Part shown: positions 16,138 through 24,521 of the stretch, piece after piece
Numbering within the stretch: the stretch's first letter is position 1
Layout: each line of letters starts with the position of its first letter
DNA from: Umboniibacter marinipuniceus
GTDB taxonomy: Bacteria > Pseudomonadota > Gammaproteobacteria > Pseudomonadales > DSM-25080
Direction of reading: 5' to 3'
Assembly (NCBI RefSeq): GCF_003688415.1
Contig: NZ_REFJ01000002.1
Span: 62,001-126,000 of the forward strand
DNA length: 64,000 bases
Notes under the pieces: generated by a model
Databases searched by the model: none
Told to the model about the DNA's origin: nothing
The model's input: only the letters and a program-made list of their open reading frames with translations
Made by a program: the position numbers and the translations under genes

Positions 16138-16527
16138 TTAATAACGAAATTTCTCGATACACTCTACCTGCGAGTTCACATTAAGTTTGCGGTATATAGC
16201 TGAGAGATGTCTTCGAACCGTATTGAGGGCAACCTGAAGCTGATTAGCTATAAGTGCCGGGCGATCTCCCCTAAGTAAGCATTCTAGTACCTCTACCTCT
16301 CGCTGAGTGAGGCCGGCAATAGAGGTAACATTGGAGTGCTTGTGGCTATCGGTCTTGTCTGATTGTGCAGTGATTTCACGGATGGTTTCGATAGATTGCT
16401 CCAGTACCTGGCGAAGTTGGATATCGTCGTAGAGCCGTTGGCGAAGAATCTTCAAATTGACTGAGACTTGAGCAAGCGAAGCGAGTTGTTCTGTTGGAAG
16501 TGGCTTGTCGGTAGCAAGGGCGCGCAT
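16138..16527 (-). CDS. Small LuxR-type HTH transcriptional regulator
   Basis: A 129-residue protein with an N-terminal helical part (about residues 1-55, likely dimerising) and a C-terminal GerE/LuxR HTH: LTQREVEVLECLLRGDRPAL, then IANQLQVALNTVRRHLSAIYRKL. There is no receiver, PAS or autoinducer domain, so it is a minimal regulator controlled by expression or by a partner protein. The start ATG at 16527 has AGGAAAT upstream. A perfect inverted repeat lies 54-71 bases upstream and could be an autoregulatory operator. It is divergent from avtA across a 456-base gap. Confidence 0.82.
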   Translation of the reverse strand: MRALATDKPLPTEQLASLAQVSVNLKILRQRLYDDIQLRQVLEQSIETIREITAQSDKTDSHKHSNVTSIAGLTQREVEVLECLLRGDRPALIANQLQVALNTVRRHLSAIYRKLNVNSQVECIEKFRY

Positions 16528-16580
16528 GATGATTTCCTATTGATTTAGTGAACGTCCGGAAGAACCACGGACTGAACATG

Positions 16581-16598
16581 ATTTGTATCCATACAAAT
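16581..16598. promoter_or_regulatory. Perfect inverted repeat, possible operator for the LuxR-type gene
   Basis: ATTTGTAT-CC-ATACAAAT: 8-base arms, 2-base centre, no mismatch, 54 bases upstream of the start codon of the minus-strand regulator. The size and symmetry suit a dimeric HTH protein. No second copy was noticed in the window. Confidence 0.55.
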
Positions 16599-16983
16599 AC
16601 TTTATTATGAAGCGAATCTGTGCCGAGGTGTAATGAGCATACTAATGGTTTTAGTGTTACCTGGCGCTGCTGCTATCTCGAGAGTTAAGCGGGGAGGGAA
16701 TCCTATTACCAACGTAGAACTGCCAATTGATTCACATTTTTGATGTTTATTTGATCACGCTTTTTTAACTCGAGAGTCCCGTTAGGGAGAGTAACTATTT
16801 CATAGAATGAAATGTATTGGCATACGATAATTGTTGTAGTGTTGGTAAATTGGTCTTAACCACTACATCTTGCGCTAAACCACATTAATCTACCAATTTT
16901 TGGTATTTTTTCAAAATTAAGTCCTTTTGCGTTACACTTCGGCGAAATAAGTTTTTTCTCACGATTCTAAGAGCATAGATTGA
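16599..16983. other. Long divergent intergenic region before avtA
   Basis: A gene-free stretch, AT-rich near avtA. It contains an inverted repeat TGTAGTG (16835-16841) with CACTACA (16861-16867) about 115 bases before the avtA start, and an imperfect hairpin around TCCCGTTAGGGA near 16785. CTCGAGAGT occurs twice (near 16677 and 16770). No tRNA, small RNA or ORF could be supported. Confidence 0.45.
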
Positions 16984-18237
16984 ATGAAATTGTCGCGTTT
17001 TGGCGCTCGTATCACAGGGCAATCGGGTATCAGTGATTTGATGGATGACCTAGGTGATGCCCTAGCGAATAAACCTGAAATGATAATGATGGGAGGTGGC
17101 AATCCGGGTCACATTCCCGAGGTTAGCAAGTGCTTCCAACGCCTACTTCAAGATCTGGCAAATGATGCCGAATTAGCTCACTCCACGGTGGGTGTTTATG
17201 ACCAGCCGGCGGGTGATCAATCGTTTCGACAAAAGCTTGCCGCCTATCTATCGGGACAGCTTGATCAAGAGATTGACGCCAGCCAGATAGTGGTCACAAA
17301 TGGAACCCAGACCTCGCTCTTTATGCTGTTCAATTTATTTGCTGGTCCTGGAGAGGATAATGTTAATCGTAAGATTCTCTTACCCATGCTACCTGAGTAC
17401 ATTGGCTACGCGGATACAGGAATTGATCCGGCACTCTTCCATTCTCTCGCTCCGAAGGTAGAACCCACCTCAGCCCACCGTTTTCGTTATCGTCCCGACT
17501 TCGAAGAACTCTCGACGCTCGATGATATTGGTGCAGTTTGTGTGTCGCGGCCGGGGAATCCCACAGGTAATATTATCTCTACGCCTGATTTGGAAGAGCT
17601 CGATGAATTTGCCAAGTCTTGGGGCGTGCCGCTGATTATTGATGGCGCTTACGGGCTTCCGTTTCCGAACTTAATTTACCGCGATAGCAAGGTGTATTTT
17701 AGCGATAACACCATTCTAACGCTGAGTTTATCGAAATTAGGACTCCCTGCGGTGCGAACCGGTATTGTGGTGGCGCCGAAGGCGATTGCGAAACGACTTG
17801 CCACAATGAATGCGATTATGAGTTTGGCTCCGGCTAGTTTGGGGCAAGCGTTGATGTCGCCGCTGTTAGAAGGTGGTAAGCTTGATGCGCTGTGCGCGCA
17901 ACACGTGCGTCCTCACTACCTCGCCAAGCGCGATGCTCTGCTTGAGGCGGCGGATAGACATTTCCAAGCGCACGGCGTTGACTACGAAATTCACGAACCA
18001 GACGGCGCGATGTTTCTTTGGATACACTTTCCATCGCTGAGGATTAGCTCTCAGGCGCTCTACGAGATGCTCCGTGAGCGGGAAGTGCTGGTTGTCAGCG
18101 GACATTATTTTTTCTTCGGAACTAGTGAACCGGGGCTGCATTCTGATCGTTGTATCCGTGTGACTTATTCGCAAAATAGCGATAAGGTACTAGCTGGAAT
18201 TGAAATCATTGCTAAAACGGTAGCTGAGTTTGCTTGA
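16984..18237 (+). CDS. avtA: Valine--pyruvate transaminase
   Basis: A 417-residue fold-type I PLP aminotransferase, the same length as E. coli AvtA, which converts pyruvate and valine to alanine and 2-ketoisovalerate. The N-terminus (LSRFGARITGQSGISDLMDD) is characteristic of AvtA. PLP-site features: VSRPGNPTGNI, DGAYGLPFP and the Schiff-base lysine in SLSKLGLPAVRTG (Lys251). It stands alone, with a long leader upstream and the peptide transporter gene 83 bases downstream on the same strand. Confidence 0.92.
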   Translation: MKLSRFGARITGQSGISDLMDDLGDALANKPEMIMMGGGNPGHIPEVSKCFQRLLQDLANDAELAHSTVGVYDQPAGDQSFRQKLAAYLSGQLDQEIDASQIVVTNGTQTSLFMLFNLFAGPGEDNVNRKILLPMLPEYIGYADTGIDPALFHSLAPKVEPTSAHRFRYRPDFEELSTLDDIGAVCVSRPGNPTGNIISTPDLEELDEFAKSWGVPLIIDGAYGLPFPNLIYRDSKVYFSDNTILTLSLSKLGLPAVRTGIVVAPKAIAKRLATMNAIMSLAPASLGQALMSPLLEGGKLDALCAQHVRPHYLAKRDALLEAADRHFQAHGVDYEIHEPDGAMFLWIHFPSLRISSQALYEMLREREVLVVSGHYFFFGTSEPGLHSDRCIRVTYSQNSDKVLAGIEIIAKTVAEFA

Positions 18238-18320
18238 TCAGCCGTTCACTACCTCAATAAAAACCATAATAAGGGCACTGCCCAATCCAAATATTTTGGA
18301 ACTGACTTAACGGAGTCTTC

Positions 18321-19811
18321 ATGAATTCAACAGATTCGTCTAATGACGCTTTCTTTGGCCATCCCAAGGGGCTGAAAACACTGTTCTTCACAGAAATGTG
18401 GGAGCGTATGAGTTATTACGGCATGCGTGCCTTATTGGTACTGTTTATGACGCTCTCTCTGCAGGAGGGTGGTCTTGGCATTACCGTTGCGATGGCTACC
18501 GCCATCTACGGCCTCTACACCGGCTTTGTCTATTTGGCAGGTCTGCCTGGCGGGTGGATTGCCGATCGTTTAATTGGCGGACAGAATGCTATTTGGTATG
18601 GCGGCATTATCATTATGTTCGGCCACATCAGTTTAGCAATTCCTGGTGATGTCACCTTCTACTTTGGTCTCATTTTGGTGGTATTGGGTACCGGTTTGTT
18701 GAAACCGAATATCACCGCCGCTGTTGGCCAGCTATATAAGGGGAATGACCCCCGTATGGAGAGTGGCTATGCACTCTACTACATGGGTATTAACTTGGGT
18801 TCCATTGGTGGCTATCTGATCTGCGGCTGGTTGTACGATGCTGATTCGTTTGGCCCACATTGGGCGTTTGGCGCTGCAGCAGTGGGCATGGCAATTGGAC
18901 TTCTCCAGTTTAAGCTCACTCGGGCCGCGCTTGGCGAAGTTGGTTTAACTCCAATTGCTCCGCTATCGGAGAAAGGTCGTAAAACGGCTTGGACGGTTAT
19001 CGGTTTAATTGTTCTCACCATAGTACTGGTTGCGGTGCTAGCTCTAGCGGGTACCATTACGCTAGATCCCGTTCCATTAGCTCAAGCTTCAGCAGTGATT
19101 TTCACGCTCCTATTCATTGGTTTCTTCGGGAAAGTATTCTTTTTCGGTAAGCTCAATGCGCTTGAAAAGAAAAGCATGCTTGCACTACTACTAGTTTGTG
19201 TGGCTTCCGCATGTTTTTGGTCTGGTTTTGAGCAAGCTGGCTCATCACTCAATCTCTTTGCTCAGCAGATTGTGGATCGCCAGTTAGGTTCATTTGAAAT
19301 CCCCACCGCGTGGTTTCAGTTTGTTAACCCATTTTTCATCATTATTCTAAGTCCATTCTTTGCGGCGCTTTGGATTAACCTGGGTAAGCGCATGACAACC
19401 CCTGGCTTTGGTCTAAAGACTGGTGCGGGTATCCTAATCATGGCGTCAGGCTTTATTGTTATGTACTTTGCCGCTCAGCTGGCTGCGGCGGAATTACGTG
19501 TCGCACCATATTGGCTGGTTGCAACCTACTTCCTGCATACTGTTGGCGAGCTTTGCCTAAGCCCAATCGCGCTTGCCGCGGTGTCTCGTTTGTCGCCTAA
19601 GCGCTTCGCCGGTCAGATGATGGGTGTGTTTGTTCTGACCTATTCAATTGGTAACATCATTGCTGGTTTGTTGGCCGGTGGATTCGATCCGGAGAACGTC
19701 CAAGAGCTACCGGCTCTGTTTATGAACGTTGCGCAGATCAGCCTCGTCTTTGGTGTGGTAATTCTGCTAATTGGCTATAAGACTCGTAAATGGGAAGTTA
19801 ATAACGACTAA
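18321..19811 (+). CDS. POT/PTR family proton-dependent oligopeptide transporter
   Basis: A 496-residue inner-membrane transporter of the POT (PTR2) family, which imports di- and tripeptides with protons. The proton-coupling motif is FFTEMWERMSYYGMRALL (ExxER-type, about residues 26-43). The family signature GTGLLKPNITAAVGQLY and the FALYYMGINLGS-type motif (ALYYMGINLGSIGG) are present. Twelve to fourteen hydrophobic helices. It is followed by a strong terminator. Uptake of peptides fits the prolidase gene earlier in the window, though the genes are not linked. Confidence 0.93.
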   Translation: MNSTDSSNDAFFGHPKGLKTLFFTEMWERMSYYGMRALLVLFMTLSLQEGGLGITVAMATAIYGLYTGFVYLAGLPGGWIADRLIGGQNAIWYGGIIIMFGHISLAIPGDVTFYFGLILVVLGTGLLKPNITAAVGQLYKGNDPRMESGYALYYMGINLGSIGGYLICGWLYDADSFGPHWAFGAAAVGMAIGLLQFKLTRAALGEVGLTPIAPLSEKGRKTAWTVIGLIVLTIVLVAVLALAGTITLDPVPLAQASAVIFTLLFIGFFGKVFFFGKLNALEKKSMLALLLVCVASACFWSGFEQAGSSLNLFAQQIVDRQLGSFEIPTAWFQFVNPFFIIILSPFFAALWINLGKRMTTPGFGLKTGAGILIMASGFIVMYFAAQLAAAELRVAPYWLVATYFLHTVGELCLSPIALAAVSRLSPKRFAGQMMGVFVLTYSIGNIIAGLLAGGFDPENVQELPALFMNVAQISLVFGVVILLIGYKTRKWEVNND

Positions 19812-19838
19812 ACTTTCTTAAGCTTTAGTTTCGGAAGA

Positions 19839-19869
19839 GGGCATCTAAGTATTTAGGTGCCCTTTTTTT
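19839..19869 (+). terminator. Rho-independent terminator after POT transporter gene
   Basis: A ten-pair stem from GGGCATCTAA to TTAGGTGCCC with a GTAT loop (one G-U pair), directly followed by seven T. Confidence 0.9.
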
Positions 19870-19976
19870 GTCTAGGTAGGACACGTCATTGTTGTGAATA
19901 GGTGATTCGGACTAAACTAAGCTAACGATAATAAACATTGAGCTTTAGCTTACTTAGGCAAAAACTGGGGTAGGGA

Positions 19977-20744
19977 ATGACAACTCATATTAGTACTGAA
20001 CTTGAAGATGGCGTACTAGCGATTAGCTTTAATCGCGCCGACAAAAAGAATGCGATTACTGCTGAAATGTATCGCGCCATGTCAGCGGCCATGCATCGTG
20101 CCGAAGATGATCCCGAAGTGCGTGTCATTCTTTGGTGTTCATCCAGCGATAACTTTAGCTCCGGTAATGATTTGGCTGATTTCATGGCCAATCCTAATAT
20201 GGATGAAAGTTCGCCAGTAAGTGTCTTTATTCGCTCTCTGGCCGAGGGTACGGTACCTATGGTTAGTGCTGTTCCAGGGCTGGCGGTAGGAATTGGTGCA
20301 ACGCTGCTTCTTCACTGTGACTTTAATGTGCTTGGAGAGAACGCGCGTTTAAAGATGCCGTTCACCGATCTGGGATTAGTTCCTGAGGCAGGCTCTTCAC
20401 TGCTCTTACCTATGATTGTTGGTCACCAGCGTGCGGCAAAAATTGCACTGCTAGGAGACAGCATTGATGCCCAGCAGGCGTTGGATTATGGTTTAGCTTA
20501 TGAGGTAGTTGATGAGGCTAACCTGCGTAGCGAGGCTATGAAGCTTGCCCAGCGCTTGGCGGACAAACCCAAGACTGCGCTAAGGGCGTCAAGAAAATTA
20601 CTACGTCCAAGCCCAGAGGCTTTAGTCGCTGTTATGGCCGAAGAAGTTGAGCATTTTTCTGCAGGGTTGAACTCCGTTGCTGCTAAAGAAGCATTCACCG
20701 CTTTTTTTGAACGACGCGCGCCCAACTTTAGAGCTTGTGACTAG
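19977..20744 (+). CDS. Enoyl-CoA hydratase/isomerase family protein
   Basis: A 255-residue crotonase-fold enzyme. The oxyanion-hole segments are SSGNDLADF and PGLAVGIGATLLLHCDF; a catalytic-type glutamate is present in LGLVPEAGSSLLLP. The lower part has the usual LGDSIDAQQALDYGLAYEVV segment. It acts on an acyl-CoA; the exact substrate (fatty acid, amino-acid or aromatic derived) is not clear. The gene has its own gap upstream behind a terminator and is convergent with the GlxA-type regulator. Confidence 0.9.
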   Translation: MTTHISTELEDGVLAISFNRADKKNAITAEMYRAMSAAMHRAEDDPEVRVILWCSSSDNFSSGNDLADFMANPNMDESSPVSVFIRSLAEGTVPMVSAVPGLAVGIGATLLLHCDFNVLGENARLKMPFTDLGLVPEAGSSLLLPMIVGHQRAAKIALLGDSIDAQQALDYGLAYEVVDEANLRSEAMKLAQRLADKPKTALRASRKLLRPSPEALVAVMAEEVEHFSAGLNSVAAKEAFTAFFERRAPNFRACD

Positions 20745-20752
20745 TTGCGCGC

Positions 20753-21727
20753 CTAGCGCGCGATAAAGAGCTTAGCCCTTACGGTACGCCGGTACTCGCT
20801 TGGGGATAGTCCTAGCTGTCTTCGAAATAGCTGTGCAAAGAAGCTAACATCCTGATATCCCACGTTAAATGATACGTCACCAATTGCTAAGTTGGAGTGC
20901 CGGAGCAATTGCTTTGCTTGCTCGATACGGCACTTTTGCACAAATTGATTAGGTGTCATTTGCACCGCGTTACGGAAGCGGCGTGAAAACGTGCGTGGGT
21001 TCATGTCCAAGCGCTGCACAATGGCATTCAGAATTTCTGGATGTTGTAAGTTTTCGCGAATCCAATGTTGGGCCAGGGCGATTTCTTCGTCTTTGTGGGC
21101 GGAATCACCTTGGATGTATGCGATTTCCTTAAATGGACGGCGAATTTCATGGCTGAAATTTCGCTGTACCCAGTGTGCGGTTTCATGATTATAAAGTTCG
21201 GAAATCAAGTGGACGGTTAAATCTGCCAGCGAGTTCACTGAGCCGGCGCAGTAGCTTTGCTTGGCAACCGTCACGAAATAATCTCGCTTAAGCTCTACAT
21301 GAGGATAGCGGCTGGCAAAATGATCAAAGTAATGCCAGTGAGTGGTTGCAGGTTGATGATCCAGCAAACCAAACTCGGCGAGTAGGTATGACCCGGTTGA
21401 CACTGAGCAAAACCGAGTACCCTCTAAATACCATTGGGTGATACGGTCTCGCAATGGCGCAAGCTCCTTTAACATGGGAAGAGGGCTGCGCCAAGTTGAA
21501 GGAATATACACTAGCTGTGGTCGCGCTAATGTTTCTAGCGCCGGACCGCTTACCGAAAAGCCTGCTTGGGTGGTTACCGCCTTGCCAGATGCGGTTGCCG
21601 TGACAACGCTTAGCTGAGGGTTACCATGTGCTTTGGCGAAGTCATTCGCGGCCGTCAGCATCTCGCTGGGGAGGCTGATGGAAGAGCTTAGGGCATTATG
21701 ACTGGCTAATAGGATGATATCGCTCAT
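20753..21727 (-). CDS. GlxA family AraC-type transcriptional regulator
   Basis: A 324-residue regulator with an N-terminal DJ-1/PfpI-like (class I amidotransferase-type) domain (about residues 1-165) and a C-terminal AraC HTH pair (about 215-315: RLDMNPRTFSRRFRNAVQMT, then VGYQDVSFFAQLFRRQLGLSPSEYRR). GlxA proteins commonly control quaternary-amine, arginine or glycine-betaine catabolism, but the target here is unknown. It is divergent from the FabY-like gene across an AT-rich 107-base gap, making that gene one candidate target. Confidence 0.9.
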   Translation of the reverse strand: MSDIILLASHNALSSSISLPSEMLTAANDFAKAHGNPQLSVVTATASGKAVTTQAGFSVSGPALETLARPQLVYIPSTWRSPLPMLKELAPLRDRITQWYLEGTRFCSVSTGSYLLAEFGLLDHQPATTHWHYFDHFASRYPHVELKRDYFVTVAKQSYCAGSVNSLADLTVHLISELYNHETAHWVQRNFSHEIRRPFKEIAYIQGDSAHKDEEIALAQHWIRENLQHPEILNAIVQRLDMNPRTFSRRFRNAVQMTPNQFVQKCRIEQAKQLLRHSNLAIGDVSFNVGYQDVSFFAQLFRRQLGLSPSEYRRTVRAKLFIAR

Positions 21728-21834
21728 TTTGTCTTTTTTGCCTTTCTTTGTGGCTATTATGCCATATTATTGTATCGTAATTCTTTCTAAACTAGCAGCA
21801 TATAATTTATGACTGATTAGTTCTGGAGAGAAAT

Positions 21835-23679
21835 ATGAAAGCGATGCCAGTAGTAGTGGGGTTTGGTGGTGTTAACGCCGCAGGCAGATCGACTTTTCAT
21901 TTGGGATATCGCCGATTGGTTGAAGAAGCGCTACCCAGCGAAAAACGTAATGAGATGATCACCGCGTTGGCGGCGCTGAGTGGCATGTCTGCCGAAGACT
22001 ACTCCACCGCTGAGGCGTTTGAGTCTGCAGTACTTGAGAATTCTTTGATTCGAAAGATTGGCGCCGAACATTTTGATGTTGATCATGCGCCAGGAATGAA
22101 GCGGGTAGAGTTGTGTACCGCTAAGCAAGCAATTGAATTCACGATGAAAAAGCGAGACCTGCCGGCTCAGCTTCCCGATAGCTGGACCATAATTGGTGAG
22201 GATAAAGCGGGTATTCGTCTTAGTGCGAGTGACCTCAATGCGCTCTTGCCAACTTCGCGAAAGATGGCAGTTTCAACTGCTGGCACTGTACCTTCTGGCT
22301 TTGACCCGGCGGCGAGATATAGCTCTCGCCATCACCCTCGTGGCTTGCAACTTAATATGTTCGCAGCATCCGATGCCTTGCAGTCAATGGGTATCGCTTG
22401 GTCAGAGGTTATGGCACATATCAACCCTGATCAAGTCTCGGTGTATTCAGGATCGGCCATGGCTCAGTTAGATGACGCTGGTAATGGTGGTCTGCTCAGG
22501 GCTCGTTGGCAGGGTGATAGGGCTTCGTCTAAGCAATGCCCGCTAGGTTTGGTAGAAATGCCTGCCGACTTCGTTAATGCCTACCTGTTGGGTTCAGTGG
22601 GCTCAACTGGCGCGGCGGTAGGGGCGTGCGCAAGCTTCCTTTATAACCTAAATCTGGCCATTGAAGATATCAAAGAAGGTAGAGCGCTAGTTGCCTTCGT
22701 GGGGAATGCTGAGGCTCCAGTGAATCCGGAAGTTATAGAGGGTTACGCTGCGATGAGCGCGTTGGCGACCGACGACAACTTATGCAAACTAGATGGCTCT
22801 GAGCAAGCTGACCATCGAAGAGCTTCCAGGCCTTTTGCCGACAATTGTGGGTTTACCATTGCTGAGGGGGCTCAGTACGCCGTGATCATGGCGGATACCC
22901 TAGCGCTTGAGCTCGGTGCGAACATTCATGCGTCAACGCCGGCAGTGTACGTGAATGCGGATGGCTTTAAGAAGTCGATTTCTGCGCCGGGAATTGGTAA
23001 CTACCTGACCTTGGCGAAATCAGTGGCGTTTGCGCGTTCACTATTAGGTCGTGAATCCGTTGAGCAACGCTCTTTTGTTCAAGCGCATGGCTCCAGTACG
23101 CCGGCGAATAGAGTAACAGAATCAATCATTTTTGAACGTGTGGCGAAGGCTTTTGGTATTGAGAATTGGCCCATTACGGCCATGAAATCTTACTTAGGTC
23201 ACTCGCTTGGAGTGGCCTCTGGCGATCAGCTGATGGCGACTTTGGGGGTTTGGGCCGATGGTATTATACCGCGCATTAATAATGTTACGGAGATAGCGGA
23301 CGACGTCTATCAAGAGAAGCTTGACTATGTAACGGCCCACCGCAATGTTGGGGTAGATGGTATTGATGTCGCGTTCCTGAACGCCAAAGGCTTTGGTGGT
23401 AATAACGCAAGTGGTGTGGTGGTTTCACCAGCTAAAACAATGTCGCTCCTAGCGGCGCGTCATGGCGAAGCGAAGCTAGCTCAGTGGCAAGAGCGAAATA
23501 AAAGTGTTGCTGCGCAAAGTGAAGCCTATAAGCAACAGATATTAGCTGGCGAAGACGTTACGCAATATTCCTTCGGGGAGCATGTGGTCATGGATGAAGC
23601 GGTTGAAATATCTGAATTTAGCCTATCAATTGAGTCTTATGCTCGTGATGTTTCGCTAGATATTGAGAACCCATACTAG
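21835..23679 (+). CDS. Beta-ketoacyl-ACP synthase, FabY-like
   Basis: A 614-residue thiolase-fold condensing enzyme, much longer than FabB or FabF (~410). Its start (MPVVVGFGGVNAAGRSTFH) and length resemble FabY of P. aeruginosa (about 634 residues), which initiates fatty-acid synthesis from acetyl-CoA and malonyl-ACP. Catalytic triad: Cys265 in AAVGACASFLYN, His in VQAHGSSTPANR, and His in SYLGHSLGVASGDQ. GGAGAG precedes the ATG. A strong stem-loop follows the gene. Alternatives are an uncharacterised long KAS; the FabY call is from recognised motifs only. Confidence 0.85.
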   Translation: MKAMPVVVGFGGVNAAGRSTFHLGYRRLVEEALPSEKRNEMITALAALSGMSAEDYSTAEAFESAVLENSLIRKIGAEHFDVDHAPGMKRVELCTAKQAIEFTMKKRDLPAQLPDSWTIIGEDKAGIRLSASDLNALLPTSRKMAVSTAGTVPSGFDPAARYSSRHHPRGLQLNMFAASDALQSMGIAWSEVMAHINPDQVSVYSGSAMAQLDDAGNGGLLRARWQGDRASSKQCPLGLVEMPADFVNAYLLGSVGSTGAAVGACASFLYNLNLAIEDIKEGRALVAFVGNAEAPVNPEVIEGYAAMSALATDDNLCKLDGSEQADHRRASRPFADNCGFTIAEGAQYAVIMADTLALELGANIHASTPAVYVNADGFKKSISAPGIGNYLTLAKSVAFARSLLGRESVEQRSFVQAHGSSTPANRVTESIIFERVAKAFGIENWPITAMKSYLGHSLGVASGDQLMATLGVWADGIIPRINNVTEIADDVYQEKLDYVTAHRNVGVDGIDVAFLNAKGFGGNNASGVVVSPAKTMSLLAARHGEAKLAQWQERNKSVAAQSEAYKQQILAGEDVTQYSFGEHVVMDEAVEISEFSLSIESYARDVSLDIENPY

Positions 23680-23706
23680 CTATCTTCTTACTAAGTATTT
23701 ACTGCA

Positions 23707-23735
23707 AAGTCAGCTAGATTTGTGCTAGCTGACTT
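23707..23735 (+). terminator. Eleven-pair stem-loop after FabY-like gene
   Basis: AAGTCAGCTAG and CTAGCTGACTT pair perfectly around a 7-base loop, 27 bases after the stop codon. The downstream T-content is poor (GCCGATTTATC), so it may protect or process the 3' end rather than be a classical terminator. Confidence 0.6.
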
Positions 23736-23835
23736 GCCGATTTATCCCTCGTTGTTCTTGTTTCGCCGCCAATTCAAAATAAACACTGTAAAAAATATCG
23801 AACACTTGTTAGATTATTGTTTCATAACATAATCC

Positions 23836-24396
23836 ATGGAGTGTGAAGTGTCTGAAGAAGTTGGTAAACGATTACGAGTAATTCGTCAGCAGCGAGGTTG
23901 GTCTCAACGAGAACTCGCGAAACGAGCAGAAGTAACGAACAGTACCATCTCTTTAATCGAGCAAGGGCGAGTTAGCCCATCAATCGCGTCACTAAAAAAG
24001 GTCTTGGATGGACTGCCAATGTCTTTGGCTGAGTTCTTTTCGGTTGAGGCGAACGACGGCGAAAAAGTGTTCTTCACTGCCGAGGAAATGACCGAGGTTG
24101 GCTCTGGTGAGATTAGCTACCGACTCCTAGGAGCGTCCATTGAAGGGCGTTCAATGCAGGTTATGTTTGAAACCTATCCCCCTGAATCCGATACTGGAGA
24201 TGAAATGATCTCACACAACGGAGAAGAGGGCGGTATTGTGGTTGAAGGCGAGATTGAACTCACCGTAGATGGTGCTACGCGCACCTTGAAATCTGGAGAT
24301 GGCTACTACTTCGATAGTCGGCTGCCGCACCGCTTCCGAAATGCGAGCGGTAAGCCATGTAAAGTAGTTTCTGCCAATAATCCACCTAGCTTTTAA
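23836..24396 (+). CDS. XRE family regulator with cupin domain (PuuR-like)
   Basis: A 186-residue regulator. Residues 5-65 form an XRE HTH (GKRLRVIRQQRGWSQRELAK, then EVTNSTISLIEQGRVSPSI); residues 110-180 form a cupin domain (SHNGEEGGIVVEGEIELTVD, then DGYYFDSRLPHRFRN) that would bind a small molecule. This is the architecture of PuuR, repressor of putrescine utilisation. It is convergent with the PuuA-like glutamine synthetase gene, which supports a role in polyamine or amine metabolism. Start ATG at 23836; a GTG 12 bases later is possible. Confidence 0.9.
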   Translation: MECEVSEEVGKRLRVIRQQRGWSQRELAKRAEVTNSTISLIEQGRVSPSIASLKKVLDGLPMSLAEFFSVEANDGEKVFFTAEEMTEVGSGEISYRLLGASIEGRSMQVMFETYPPESDTGDEMISHNGEEGGIVVEGEIELTVDGATRTLKSGDGYYFDSRLPHRFRNASGKPCKVVSANNPPSF

Positions 24397-24462
24397 CTGA
24401 TATTTATCGGCAATTGCTAAATGGTTCGTTAGCCGCTGTGTTTATGTAGTGATAACAACTTG

Positions 24463-24499
24463 AAAAAAAGGCCAATCGATTAGTCGATTGGCCTTTTTT
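24463..24499. terminator. Bidirectional terminator
   Basis: GGCCAATCGA / TCGATTGGCC stem with TTAG loop, flanked by seven A on the left and six T on the right. It can terminate both the PuuR-like gene and the convergent glutamine synthetase gene. Confidence 0.92.
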
Positions 24500-24521
24500 G
24501 TAACCGATAAATTGGCGCTAT

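Noticed and set aside
17866-18174. 102-codon minus-strand frame inside avtA
   Set aside because: Shadow of a conserved aminotransferase gene; no supporting signals.
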